NCBI GenBank assembly: GCA_027488215.1
Contig: JAIYCB010000014.1
Location: forward strand, 1 to 64,000
DNA length: 64,000 nucleotides
Source: Comamonadaceae bacterium
GTDB lineage: Bacteria > Pseudomonadota > Gammaproteobacteria > Burkholderiales > Burkholderiaceae_C
Direction: 5' to 3'
The notes beneath the pieces were generated by a model that saw only the letters and a program-made list of their open reading frames with translations, had not been told where the DNA came from and made no database searches. Both the position numbers and the translations under genes were made by a program. Below, piece after piece: positions 34,873-43,382 of this stretch; the stretch's first letter is position 1; the number at the start of each line of letters is the position of its first letter.

Positions 34873-35535
34873 ATGCCTTCACAAGACCCCTCCAGACAGA
34901 TTGAGCGAGTACCGCTGCACGAAGAAGTCACCAACCGATTGCGCGACATGATCGTGTCATTGCGCCTGCGCCCGGGTGAACGCATCCAGGAGCTGGAGGT
35001 AGCTCAGTTGCTGGGTGTGTCACGCACCCCTGTGCGCGAGGCGATCAAAGTCTTGACGGCTGAGGGCTTGGTGGAGCTATTGCCCTTGCGCGGTGCCATC
35101 GTGAAGGCTTTTTCGGCCAAAGACGCCCGTGACATGCTCGAGGTGATCGCTTTGGTGGAGTCCTATGCAGGGGAGCGGGCTTGTCAGGCCAGTCAGTCCC
35201 GAATCGATGAGATCCTGGAGCTGCACCGGCAGATGAAGGAGTTCTTTGAAGCCCGCCAGAGACTGGAGTATTTCGCGCTGAACCAGCGGATCCACGATGC
35301 GTTGATTGCGCTGGCGGACAACGACACCCTGAGCATGACCCATGCCACGCTGAGCAAACGCATGCGCAGCCTGCGCTACAGCGGCAACTCTACCCCGGAA
35401 AACTGGAGCGACGCCATGGCCGAGCACGAGCAAATGATGGCAGCCTTGGCCGCGCGCGACGGGCAGTCTTTGGCGCGCATCATGGGCGAGCACATCCGCA
35501 ACACCTGGCCACGCATCAAGGATGTCGTCAACTGA
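34873..35535 (+). CDS. GntR-family regulator (FadR subfamily, FCD domain)
   Basis: This is a 220-residue regulator. The winged helix covers about residues 12-80: LHEEVTNRLRDMIVSLRLRPGERI, the recognition region VAQLLGVSRTPVREAIKVL near 42 and the wing LRGAIVKAF. The FCD effector domain follows, with helices from DARDMLEVIALVES to LARIMGEHIRNTWPRI. FCD proteins commonly sense small organic acids. It is divergent from pdxA-Bug and lies 60 bp downstream of the 16-bp palindrome. It probably regulates the 25.8-34.8 kb island, though control of the distant + strand genes is inference. Confidence 0.92.
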   Translation: MPSQDPSRQIERVPLHEEVTNRLRDMIVSLRLRPGERIQELEVAQLLGVSRTPVREAIKVLTAEGLVELLPLRGAIVKAFSAKDARDMLEVIALVESYAGERACQASQSRIDEILELHRQMKEFFEARQRLEYFALNQRIHDALIALADNDTLSMTHATLSKRMRSLRYSGNSTPENWSDAMAEHEQMMAALAARDGQSLARIMGEHIRNTWPRIKDVVN

Positions 35536-35570
35536 GTCAAGGCCCTGCACGATGGGCTGCAGCCCGCCGC

Positions 35571-37073
35571 TCAGTGCGCGGCCGTTGACCAGCCCACCGC
35601 CGCATCCAGTGGGTAAATCGGGCGCCGCAGTTTTTTGAACTGCAGCTCGCTGTAGTCCGATGTGCAGGCCCCGGCTCCAGCGCACTCCACCGTGGCGCGG
35701 GCCAGATGGCCCAGACCGGCACGCCAGTGCACCCGGCTTTTGAGCACCACAAAATCCTTTTGTGTCGGGTCGATGCCCAGGCACAGTAGGGCATTCACGT
35801 CAAAAGGCTCCACATGTCGCGAGATCAGCGCCACTTCCACATCACCCGTGTCGATCACCACCGCCTGACCCATGTTTTGCCGGGCACCCCGGCTCATGGG
35901 GCCTTTGTTGCGGTATTTGCCGTTCGAGATCAGCTTGACCACGCCTGTCAGCTCAATCGACTCGCTGCGGTGCGGCATGAGCGGCATGGCCATCTTGCCA
36001 CCCACTTGCAAGCGCACCTGCGCGCCGATACCCGCTGCGATGGCCTCTTGCACCGCTTGGGGGTCAAAAATCGCAAACACCGCCACGTTGCGCAAGCCTT
36101 GGCGCAGCACCTCGGCCAGCACGGCGGTGGTGTCCATGGTGCCGCCCGAGGCCGCGTTGTCGTAGTGGTCCAGCAGCATGACCGGAAACTCGGTCAAGGT
36201 TTGGGCCCGGGCCACTGACGTGGCCAATGGCTCGACCTCATAGACCCATTGACTTCGGCTGTTCCAGGCCATTTGCATCAGCTCGTCGCGCAGGCGCTGC
36301 GCCAGCGCCGGATCGTTGTCGGTCACCACCACCACCGACAGGCCTGCGTTTTCGATGTCGGCATGCGGAAAGCCAGTGAACACGCTGGCGCACAAGGCGC
36401 CTTCTTTTTCCATTTGCTGCGCACGCGCCTGGATGGAGCGGTTGGGCTCGTCCAGCGAGCTTTGCCGCATGATGTGCGGGATCATCGGCAAGCGGCCCCA
36501 GGCTGTGGTGGGCTTGGCCTGGCCTTTGAGCAATTTGAGCAAGGCCGAGCCTGCCCTGACGCCTGTGTCATACATGTCCACATGTGGGTAGGTCTGGTAG
36601 CCCGCCACGGTTTGCGCGAGCTCCACCATGTCGGCATAAACGTTGGCATGCATGTCGTAGGCCACGCCAATCGGCGTTTTGGGGTCGATGGTGCGGATGC
36701 GGCGCAGCAACTCGCCTTCGCCGTCCTCGTGGCTTTCGCTCACCATGGCGCCGTGCAGGTCCAGCAAGATGCCGTCAAAACCGCCCCGCGCCACAGCCTG
36801 CAAAATTGCCTGGCTCATGGATTCATAAGCTGCATCGTGCACCAGCCCGCTGGGCGCGGCGTGGGCCCCCAAGGCTATTTCGAACTCAGCCCCCGCCTGC
36901 TCTGCCAAGTCGATGAAGGCCCCAGTGGCCGTGCCCGTGCCGCGAAATGCCGCTATGGCTGCTTCGCCACGCGGTGGCGCTTCACCCGGTCCGAGCGCAA
37001 AGCGCTGCAAGTCGGTGGGCACCGGCGAGAAGGTGTTGGTCTCGTGCATCATCATGGCGATCAGCAAACGCAT
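35571..37073 (-). CDS. M81-family metallopeptidase-like protein (MlrC-like)
   Basis: This 500-residue protein belongs to the family named for microcystinase C, with separate MlrC N- and C-terminal domains. Metal-site candidates include the N-terminal HETNTFSP near 9, LDLHGAMV near 105 and YDMHANVY near 137. The C-terminal domain holds DHYDNAASGGTMDTT near 300. Most relatives are of unknown substrate, and microcystin breakdown should not be assumed. GGAGG lies 8 nt upstream of the ATG at 37073. The open frame continues far upstream but covers the divergent C45 gene antisense and is not coding. Confidence 0.88.
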   Translation of the reverse strand: MRLLIAMMMHETNTFSPVPTDLQRFALGPGEAPPRGEAAIAAFRGTGTATGAFIDLAEQAGAEFEIALGAHAAPSGLVHDAAYESMSQAILQAVARGGFDGILLDLHGAMVSESHEDGEGELLRRIRTIDPKTPIGVAYDMHANVYADMVELAQTVAGYQTYPHVDMYDTGVRAGSALLKLLKGQAKPTTAWGRLPMIPHIMRQSSLDEPNRSIQARAQQMEKEGALCASVFTGFPHADIENAGLSVVVVTDNDPALAQRLRDELMQMAWNSRSQWVYEVEPLATSVARAQTLTEFPVMLLDHYDNAASGGTMDTTAVLAEVLRQGLRNVAVFAIFDPQAVQEAIAAGIGAQVRLQVGGKMAMPLMPHRSESIELTGVVKLISNGKYRNKGPMSRGARQNMGQAVVIDTGDVEVALISRHVEPFDVNALLCLGIDPTQKDFVVLKSRVHWRAGLGHLARATVECAGAGACTSDYSELQFKKLRRPIYPLDAAVGWSTAAH

Positions 37074-37229
37074 AGGGAGGGCCTCCAGTTCAACATCTGG
37101 CCATGATGGCCTCGATGTCTGGCTGGACACAGTCACCGAGGTGCCAACCCTGGCGAGGATCTGCGTTTGTCCGAATTGACAGCAAGCCCTCAGGGATCGA
37201 GACTGAACCCCCTTGAATGGAGAATGCGC

Positions 37230-38465
37230 ATGTTCCCTTGCATCGACACTTTGGGTGCCGCTTCGGCTTTTGAACGCGGCCAAATTTATGGCCAACAGGC
37301 CGAGGGCCGCATCCAGCACAGCGTGGTCACTTATGCCCGATTGTTTGCTGCGTGTGGCATCAACTGGACCCAAGCCTGCGAGCGGGCCATGCGTTTTGAA
37401 AGTGTCATTGCCCAGGTCGACGCCGACCTGATGGCCGAACTGCGCGGCATGGCCGAAGGCAGCGGCCAAACGCTGGGCAGCCTGATGGCGTTGAACTGCC
37501 GCACCGAAATTTTGCCGCCCACGTTTTTGGCGGATGCCCCGCACCTGAAAGACGCTGCCCAAGCCGCTTTGGCCGCCAACCGCGCTGCAGGCCTGCCCGA
37601 CTGGCTGGAGCAAGCCGCCTGGGACAATGCCCTGAAAGACGGCGAATGCACCGCTATGGGGGTGACCGCTGCAGCCAGCCAGACGGGCCAAGCCTGGCTC
37701 GCACAAAACTGGGACTGGATGGGCCGCCAGCGCGAAGCCCTGGTGCTGCTGCACACCCAAGGCCCGAGCGGCCAAAGCATCACCACCCTGACCGAGGCTG
37801 GCATGCTGGCCAAGATCGGCATCAACCAGTCGGGCTTTGCGCTGGGCTTGAACATCCTGCGCTCGGTGCGTGACGGCAGCCGCCTGGGTGTGCCCGTGCA
37901 TGTGCTGCTGCGTCATTTGCTCGATTGCAGCTCGGTGGCGCATGCCCGCAAGCGTTTGAAAGTCCTGCAATCCGATCTGGGTCTGGGCTTTGGCGCGGCT
38001 TCCAATGTGCCCTGCGCCGATGCCCAGGGCCAAGCTGCTTGCTTCGAGGTCTCGCCCGCGGGCTGGGCCGAGGTCACGCCCACCGATGGCGTGGTGGTGC
38101 ACACCAACCATTTTGTGTGCGAATCGCTGCTGGCCGAGCAAGCCCCCATGGGCCCCGGTTTATCGAGTCAAAGCCGCCTCAGTACCGCCCATCAACACGC
38201 GCTGCAAACGCCCATTGGGCAAGCCGAGTTGGAGCACTTTTTGCGAGACGAATCGGATGGCTTTTTGTCCATCTGCCGCAGCCCCGACCCCAGCGTGCCG
38301 CCTGAAAGCCGTGTCGAAAGCGTGGCTGGCATCGTCATGCACACGCAACCGCCCGCCATGTGGGTGGCCTGCGATGTGCCCAGCCGCGTGGCCTTTGAAT
38401 CGGTGCCGCTGGCCGCTGCGGTCACCCAGCTCAAGGGGAGACAGGATCAGGCCATCGCTGCTTGA
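37230..38465 (+). CDS. C45-family peptidase / acyltransferase-like Ntn hydrolase
   Basis: C45 proteins are N-terminal-nucleophile hydrolases related to acyl-CoA:6-aminopenicillanate acyltransferase; they self-cleave to expose a catalytic cysteine. The 411-residue protein has the likely cleavage site before Cys140 in DGECTAMG, then AQNWDWM near 160 and GINQSGFALGLNIL near 208. The start is taken as ATG 30 of two adjacent candidates (37224, 37230): GGAGA lies 6 nt before 37230. It is divergent from the M81 gene and overlaps the convergent alpha/beta hydrolase by 35 nt. The substrate is probably an amide or peptide. Confidence 0.82.
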   Translation: MFPCIDTLGAASAFERGQIYGQQAEGRIQHSVVTYARLFAACGINWTQACERAMRFESVIAQVDADLMAELRGMAEGSGQTLGSLMALNCRTEILPPTFLADAPHLKDAAQAALAANRAAGLPDWLEQAAWDNALKDGECTAMGVTAAASQTGQAWLAQNWDWMGRQREALVLLHTQGPSGQSITTLTEAGMLAKIGINQSGFALGLNILRSVRDGSRLGVPVHVLLRHLLDCSSVAHARKRLKVLQSDLGLGFGAASNVPCADAQGQAACFEVSPAGWAEVTPTDGVVVHTNHFVCESLLAEQAPMGPGLSSQSRLSTAHQHALQTPIGQAELEHFLRDESDGFLSICRSPDPSVPPESRVESVAGIVMHTQPPAMWVACDVPSRVAFESVPLAAAVTQLKGRQDQAIAA

Positions 38466-39309
38466 GCAAGTCCAGCACATCCTGCCACGCCTGTGGGCCC
38501 GTCACGGGGTTGCGCCCGGCGTGAACGCCCATTCCCGGATGTTGTCCATTGGGAACGCGAGGCAAGTGTTGGACTTGCCCCACCGGGTTGTCAAAACCAT
38601 GGTGGCTGTCCGGGTACACCTTGAAGCTCATGCCAGATCGCTGGCCCAAAGCCACACAGGGTGCCGCAGGCGTCCAATCGTCTGAGGCCCCCAGCAGCAT
38701 GTGCACGGGCCAACTCGCTTGATAAGCCTGCCGCAGTGCATCGGCACAACCCGGATAAAAGGCCAGAGCTATGTCCGGTGTCACACTGGACACAGGGCGT
38801 TTTTGGCGGCTGTCCGAACTGGCCAGTACGGCACTTCCACCGTGGGACCAACCGAGCAAGGCGACCCGTTGGTGATCCGTCCAGGCTTGTTGGGCCAGCC
38901 AATCCAAAGTGGTGTAAACGTCACTGCGCCGATGGCTTTGCCTCACTTGGCGTGAAGACATGCGCTGTTCGCACAAACTGGTTTCTTGCCTGGGTGTGAG
39001 GCTGTCGGGCCAAACCACGCTGTAGCCTTGTGCCAGCAGCAAGTCGGTCATGCCTTGATGGCGGGCGCTGAGTTGGCCTTTGCGCGAGCCGACCGTGGCG
39101 TAAATGCCGCCGCATCCGTGCAGTGCCACCACCACGGGGCGTTGTGTGTCATGTGTCCGTTGGGGGGGATGAAACACCCAAACTTTCAGCGCCAAACCGT
39201 CGGGACTCGGCAGAAATTCGGCCACAGGCTGACCCGTGGCCGATGCTCCGAGACTCCAACTCAAACACAGCCAAAGATGGCAGCGGCGCAGGTGTTGAAG
39301 CAGATGCAT
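38431..39309 (-). CDS. Alpha/beta hydrolase, dienelactone hydrolase-like, with signal peptide
   Basis: This 292-residue protein has a hydrophobic N-terminus (WLCLSWSLGASATG) consistent with export. It then shows the serine hydrolase fold: oxyanion-region VVALHGCGG near 60, nucleophile elbow GWSHGGSAV near 153, an acid position near GASDDWTPA and the catalytic histidine in DSHHGFDN near 237. Dienelactone hydrolases and short polyester depolymerases share this pattern. The C-terminus overlaps the C45 gene by 35 nt on the opposite strand. It is followed 5 nt upstream by the hypothetical gene. Confidence 0.85.
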   Translation of the reverse strand: MHLLQHLRRCHLWLCLSWSLGASATGQPVAEFLPSPDGLALKVWVFHPPQRTHDTQRPVVVALHGCGGIYATVGSRKGQLSARHQGMTDLLLAQGYSVVWPDSLTPRQETSLCEQRMSSRQVRQSHRRSDVYTTLDWLAQQAWTDHQRVALLGWSHGGSAVLASSDSRQKRPVSSVTPDIALAFYPGCADALRQAYQASWPVHMLLGASDDWTPAAPCVALGQRSGMSFKVYPDSHHGFDNPVGQVQHLPRVPNGQHPGMGVHAGRNPVTGPQAWQDVLDLLKQRWPDPVSP

Positions 39310-39314
39310 GGCCG

Positions 39315-39701
39315 TTATCGCACCGATTGCTCAACCAGGTGCCGCACCGCGTCCGAGACGCGCATGCCCGGCTGCAAGCCTTGCGCTATGGCCAAAGCGT
39401 TCAGGCCATTGACCACGCCGTTGTCCAGACCGTCTTGCGCTTCCCCAATGCGGGCCGAGGTGTGGGCGTACAAAATCGCCAGCACGCCTACCGCCTGCAA
39501 TTCATGCAGCGCCACGCGGCCTGCATCGTCCTTGCCGCCACCGGCGTCGTTGAAGGCCACCGCAAAAGGCTTTTGGGTTTGAGCCGTCACAAAATGCGAG
39601 GCCGACAAACCGCCGTGTGAGCCCGACACGATCACTGTGCCGACATGGCTGGCGTTGACCAGCGCAATCGAGTCCAGCAACACCAGTGTGCGCTGGGTCA
39701 C
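39315..39701 (-). CDS. Conserved hypothetical protein coupled to transglutaminase-like gene
   Basis: I do not recognise the family. The 128-residue protein has a glycine/serine-rich N-terminal strand-loop (IVSGSHGGLSAS near 24), the polar motif FNDAGGGKDDAG near 49 and a helical middle (HELQAVGVLAILYAH). No signal peptide or membrane span is evident. The start is a GTG at 39701 that overlaps the transglutaminase-like stop by 4 nt (GTGA), indicating translational coupling and likely a shared task. The motif FNDAGGGKD could be a ligand or catalytic loop; this is speculation. Confidence 0.7.
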   Translation of the reverse strand: MTQRTLVLLDSIALVNASHVGTVIVSGSHGGLSASHFVTAQTQKPFAVAFNDAGGGKDDAGRVALHELQAVGVLAILYAHTSARIGEAQDGLDNGVVNGLNALAIAQGLQPGMRVSDAVRHLVEQSVR

Positions 39702-40375
39702 CGCGTTTCCTTCGCTACATCCTGCTCGAAGCTGGCTTCCTTCAATGGGGCTTTTTCGGCCATCCAGCCGGGGTAAATGGTTTGGAAGTCGGTCACGATC
39801 TTAGCCAGCGGCATGTCGTCATAGGTGCCGCGTTGGTTCACGTACTCCATGTGCCGGTTACCCGCCTTGTCGAACGGGTGGTAAATCGAATCGTTTCGAC
39901 CATCAAACTCCAGCGGCAACAGGCCGAACTTGTCGCACAGTTCGATGTTGAAGGCTGGCGTGGCCTTGACCCATTGGCCGTTCAGCCAAATGTCGGCATA
40001 GCCATGCCAGATGAACACATCGGTCTGCATGGTCTGGCGCAAGCGCTCGGTGCTCAGGTGGTTGCGCACATCGGCGTAACCCAGGCGGGCATGCAGACCA
40101 GCGGCGCGACAAGCTGCCGCCATCAAGGCCGCTTTGGGCACACACCAACCTGAGCCCTGGGCAATCACCGAGCTGGCGCGCATGCCCTCGGTGGACAACT
40201 CGATGCGGTAAGGGTCATAGCGGAACTTATCGCGCACCGCCAGATACAGGGATACAGCGCGTTCGCGGTCGTTGGCGCCTTGCGCGTGCTGGCGCGCCAA
40301 GGCGATCACATCCGGGTGGTCGCTGTCGATCAGGGCCGTGGCGGCCAGAGTGGCGGGGGATGGCAGGTCGGTCAT
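39698..40375 (-). CDS. Transglutaminase-like (cysteine protease fold) protein
   Basis: This is a 225-residue transglutaminase-core protein with the Cys-His-Asp arrangement: GSGWCVPKAALMAAACRAAG near 77 holds the catalytic Cys, HGYADIWLNGQW near 125 the His, and ATPAFN after it the Asp/Asn position. Bacterial relatives act as peptidases or amidases rather than crosslinkers. ATG at 40375 is chosen over a GTG three codons upstream. There is no signal peptide, so it is cytoplasmic. It heads a minus-strand pair with the hypothetical gene and is divergent from the metallo-beta-lactamase-fold gene. Confidence 0.85.
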   Translation of the reverse strand: MTDLPSPATLAATALIDSDHPDVIALARQHAQGANDRERAVSLYLAVRDKFRYDPYRIELSTEGMRASSVIAQGSGWCVPKAALMAAACRAAGLHARLGYADVRNHLSTERLRQTMQTDVFIWHGYADIWLNGQWVKATPAFNIELCDKFGLLPLEFDGRNDSIYHPFDKAGNRHMEYVNQRGTYDDMPLAKIVTDFQTIYPGWMAEKAPLKEASFEQDVAKETR

Positions 40376-40469
40376 GGGGTTCACTGTAGCGCGTGTGCCA
40401 GCGCAGGGCTGTCACGCTGGCTATAGTGCTCAGATGGTGCTTTGCAGCGCTACACAAGGAGACACGGGC

Positions 40470-41363
40470 ATGGACTCGGTTTTGAATTTCGGTTCGGTTC
40501 GGGTGCACTTGGGCGAGAAGTCAGGCAAATACCCCGACGGCAACCAGCTCATCGTGCAGGGGGCAGACACGCGCGTGGCCTTTGACACGCCCGAGGTGGC
40601 CAATCGCATCGGCCCCGAGCTGGACACGGTGGACCTGGTCATCCTGGGTCATGTGCACGAAGACCACATGGCGGGGCTGCACCGCCTGATGCACGCCCCG
40701 GTTCAGGTGCATGAGGCCGACCTGGCCGCCGCACAATCCTGGGACGGCATGTGCCAGCACTACGGTTACCCCGCCGAGGTGTTGGACGCCATGCACACCA
40801 TCGTGCAAAAGGATTTTCATTACCAGCCCCGGCCCGACGCCACCGGCTACAGCGATGGCGCGCTGTGGGAGCTGGGTGGCAACGTGCGCGTGCGGGCGCA
40901 CCACCTGCCGGGCCACACGGCGGGCCACTGCGCCCTGGTGGTCGAAAGTGAAGGCCTGGCCTTCATTGGCGACATCGACCTGAGCGGCTTTGGCCCGTAT
41001 TACGGCGATGCCACCTCCAGCCTGAGCGACTTTCGGCAAACGCTGAAGAAAGTGGCCGAGCTGGACGCCCGCATCTGGGCCACTTCGCACCACAAAGCGG
41101 TCATCACCGACCGTGCCCAGTTTTTGGCAGATTTGGCACGCTTTGCCAGCAAGATCGACGAGCGCAGCGCGCAACTGCTGGGCTACCTGCAGACCCCGCA
41201 CAGTCTGGACGAGTTGGTCAGTCGCCGCCTGCTTTACCCACAAGGCTACGACGTGCCCTTTGTGCCCTGCGCCGAGCGCAACACCATCGCCATGCACTTG
41301 GCCGAACTGCAGGCGCTGGGGCAAATCCAGACGCTTGAAGATGGCCGCTTTGTGGCGTTGTGA
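40470..41363 (+). CDS. Metallo-beta-lactamase-fold hydrolase
   Basis: This is a 297-residue MBL-fold metallohydrolase with the zinc motif GHVHEDHMAG near 64, a second histidine in HHLPGHTAGHCAL near 144, and the bridging acid in GDIDLSGFG near 168. The final histidine is in ATSHHKAVI near 205. The C-terminal ~70 residues form a helical extension with a winged-helix look. AAGGAG lies 8 nt upstream of the ATG at 40470. Glyoxalase II, lactonase and thioesterase activities all occur in this fold, so function is open. The hydratase-like gene follows after 47 nt. Confidence 0.86.
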   Translation: MDSVLNFGSVRVHLGEKSGKYPDGNQLIVQGADTRVAFDTPEVANRIGPELDTVDLVILGHVHEDHMAGLHRLMHAPVQVHEADLAAAQSWDGMCQHYGYPAEVLDAMHTIVQKDFHYQPRPDATGYSDGALWELGGNVRVRAHHLPGHTAGHCALVVESEGLAFIGDIDLSGFGPYYGDATSSLSDFRQTLKKVAELDARIWATSHHKAVITDRAQFLADLARFASKIDERSAQLLGYLQTPHSLDELVSRRLLYPQGYDVPFVPCAERNTIAMHLAELQALGQIQTLEDGRFVAL

Positions 41364-41410
41364 ATTCTTTTTTCATTTCCTTCACCATGCAACCGAACAG
41401 GAGACAGCAC

Positions 41411-42226
41411 ATGACACCAGAACAACTTTTGCATCACTATGACCATGCCCTGTTGTGGGGACAGGCTCCAGGCGTTGTCGGTGGCCCCGACACGGCTGCG
41501 GCTTACCAACAAGCTTTGGCCGTGCGTCAGTTGCGCCAACAGCGCGGCGAAGTAGCGAAGGGCTACAAAATTGGCTTTACCAACCGCACCATTTGGCAGC
41601 TCTACGGGGTTTTTGGTCCCATGTGGGGCACGGTTTGGGACACCGGCCTCAGCTTTGCCGAGCCCGCCGCATCGGGGGCAGCCCAAGGCAACATCGACTT
41701 GGCCCAAACCTGCCAGCCCCGGCTGGAGCCCGAAATCGTCTTTGGCATCAAGGCCACGCCACCGGCCAACCCCAACATGCAGCAACTGTTCGAAGCCATC
41801 GATTGGCTTGCTCCCGGTTTTGAAGTCGTGCAGTCGCACAACCTGGACTGGAAGTTCACCGCCACCGACACCATGGCCGACAGCGGTTTGCACGCCCGAC
41901 TGTTGGTGGGCCAGCGCTTGCCAGTGCAGCAGCTGGCCACCGATGGACAGGCCTTGCATCAATTTCTGTCGCAGGCCAGGGTCACGTTGTTCAAGGACGG
42001 CCAGGCGGTGGAACAAGGTGTCGGCAGCAACGTGCTCGACAGTCCACTCAACGCGTTGCACTACTTTTTGAAAGAACTGCGTCAATGCCCCGGCGCGGCC
42101 GATTTACAAGCAGGAGACGTGATCACCACCGGCACCTGGACCGATGCCTGGCCCATTCAAGTGGGACAAAGCTGGCGCGCCGAGTTTTCTGCGAATCTGG
42201 GCAGCCTGACTGCCCAGATGCGCTGA
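41411..42226 (+). CDS. 2-keto-4-pentenoate hydratase/fumarylacetoacetase-family protein
   Basis: MhpD-type enzymes hydrate 2-hydroxydienoates from meta-cleavage pathways; relatives decarboxylate or hydrolyse keto acids. The 271-residue protein has GYKIGFTN near 53, the metal-binding LEPEIVFGI near 107 and GDVITTGTWTDAWPI near the C-terminus. The ATG at 41411 has AGGAGA 7 nt upstream, preferred over upstream in-frame codons. It is in tandem with the MBL-fold gene. No extradiol dioxygenase for a simple catechol adjoins, so linkage to the lig pathway further along is not established. Confidence 0.85.
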   Translation: MTPEQLLHHYDHALLWGQAPGVVGGPDTAAAYQQALAVRQLRQQRGEVAKGYKIGFTNRTIWQLYGVFGPMWGTVWDTGLSFAEPAASGAAQGNIDLAQTCQPRLEPEIVFGIKATPPANPNMQQLFEAIDWLAPGFEVVQSHNLDWKFTATDTMADSGLHARLLVGQRLPVQQLATDGQALHQFLSQARVTLFKDGQAVEQGVGSNVLDSPLNALHYFLKELRQCPGAADLQAGDVITTGTWTDAWPIQVGQSWRAEFSANLGSLTAQMR

Positions 42227-42261
42227 AGGCGAAGCACAAGGCAAGTAATAACGCAGGGCAT

Positions 42262-42295
42262 AAAAAAACGCCCCGAGCCGCAAAGCCCGGAGCGT
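42262..42295 (-). terminator. Minus-strand terminator with no assigned gene
   Basis: The minus-strand RNA would fold ACGCTCCGGG with CTCGGGGCGT (10 bp with two G-U pairs, 8-nt loop), followed by seven T (42262-42268). The plus-strand version has mismatches and no T-run. No minus-strand gene ends here, so it may close a short transcript that starts near the LexA box. Confidence 0.6.
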
Positions 42296-42344
42296 GAATC
42301 AACAAAAATGTCAGGCAACTGCTAGAAGCGTGACGAGGCCAGTA

Positions 42345-42364
42345 TACTGTAAATATAAACAGTA
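42345..42364. promoter_or_regulatory. LexA (SOS) box upstream of cho-like gene
   Basis: TACTGTAAATATAAACAGTA matches the SOS box form taCTGT-N8-ACAGta, with perfect 6-bp arms and an A/T-only centre. A TATACT hexamer (42343-42348) overlaps its left arm and could be a -10 element. It ends 49 bp before the start of the Cho-like endonuclease, whose E. coli namesake is SOS-induced. Confidence 0.88.
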
Positions 42365-42413
42365 TTTTGGATGTGCTGAGCGTCCAGGCTTGCCTTAATT
42401 CCTCACTTTTGAC

Positions 42414-43289
42414 ATGGCCACCATCTCCCCACGCCGCCGCCGCGACGACTTCGAGGCCGAGCGCGTCTACGAATACCCCCAGCACCTGCGGGGCGCCATC
42501 GAAGACGCGCCCACTGGGGCAGGCGTTTACATTTTTCACGGCCAGGAAGGCGACTTGCCGCTGTACATCGGCAAAAGCATCAACATCCGCGCCCGATTGC
42601 TGTCGCACCTGCGCACGCCCGACGAGGCCCGCATGCTGCGCCAAACCCAGCGCATCAGCCACATCCGCACGGCGGGAGAGATCGGCGCGCTGCTGCTGGA
42701 AGCGCAAATGATCAAGGCCCAGCACCCCTTGTTCAACCAAAAATTGCGCCGTAACCAACAGCTGTGCAGCCTGCAACTAACGGGCGAAGTGCCGCAAGTG
42801 GTCTACGCCCGCGACATCGACTTTGCCAGCGAGCCCGAGTTGTACGGCCTGTACGCCAGCCGCCACGCCGCGCTCGATACCCTGCGCGCCATCGCCGACC
42901 AAAACAAGCTGTGCTACGGCCCGCTGGGCCTCGAAAAACTGCCGCCCGGCAAAGCCTGCTTCAGGTCAGCGATCCGCCAATGCGCGGGTGTGTGTCGGGG
43001 CGACGAAACACCAGACGCCCACCGCGAGCGCTTGTTCAGCAGCCTGCTGGCGCTGCGTGTGGAGTGCTGGCCTTACCCGGGCGCGGTAGGATTGGTCGAG
43101 CGCGATGGCGAATTCACGCAAATCCACGTGGTGAAGCACTGGTGCTATCTGGGCAGCGCCCCCACCTCCGAGGCCGCCCGCCAGCTGAGCCAGACGGCCA
43201 GCCAAGTAGCTGCCCACTTTGACGCTGACGGCTACAAGATTTTGTGCCGTCCGGTGCTCACGGGGAGTGTGGAGATTTTGATGATGTAG
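42414..43289 (+). CDS. cho: Cho-like GIY-YIG excinuclease (UvrC homologue)
   Basis: Cho cuts 5' cytosine-rich... more precisely, it makes the 3' incision in UvrAB-bound damaged DNA, complementing UvrC. The 291-residue protein (E. coli Cho is 295) has the GIY-YIG nuclease core: GVYIF at 37-41, LYIG at 50-53, Arg near 59-61, Glu96 in LLLEAQMIK and Asn108 in LFNQKLR. The rest resembles the Cho C-terminal region, with Cys-containing CFRSAIRQCAGVCRG near 182-196. It lacks the UvrC C-terminal nuclease and HhH domains. A LexA box upstream indicates DNA-damage induction. Ignore the opening words about cytosine: only the 3' incision role is claimed. Confidence 0.9.
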   Translation: MATISPRRRRDDFEAERVYEYPQHLRGAIEDAPTGAGVYIFHGQEGDLPLYIGKSINIRARLLSHLRTPDEARMLRQTQRISHIRTAGEIGALLLEAQMIKAQHPLFNQKLRRNQQLCSLQLTGEVPQVVYARDIDFASEPELYGLYASRHAALDTLRAIADQNKLCYGPLGLEKLPPGKACFRSAIRQCAGVCRGDETPDAHRERLFSSLLALRVECWPYPGAVGLVERDGEFTQIHVVKHWCYLGSAPTSEAARQLSQTASQVAAHFDADGYKILCRPVLTGSVEILMM

Positions 43290-43382
43290 GAGGCCTTTTC
43301 AGCACACCATGGCCTCTGGCTGTCATTGGGTCTGGCGCTGAATGGCACGCCATCTGAAAGCGGAAATTGAAGGGAAATTGGA

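Noticed and set aside
35571..37073. Microcystin degradation capacity
   Set aside because: The family is named MlrC, but no mlrA, mlrB or mlrD is nearby and most homologues have other unknown substrates.
35571..38141. Extension of the M81 gene to 856 residues
   Set aside because: The additional N-terminal part is antisense to the C45 gene; a good ribosome site precedes the ATG at 37073.
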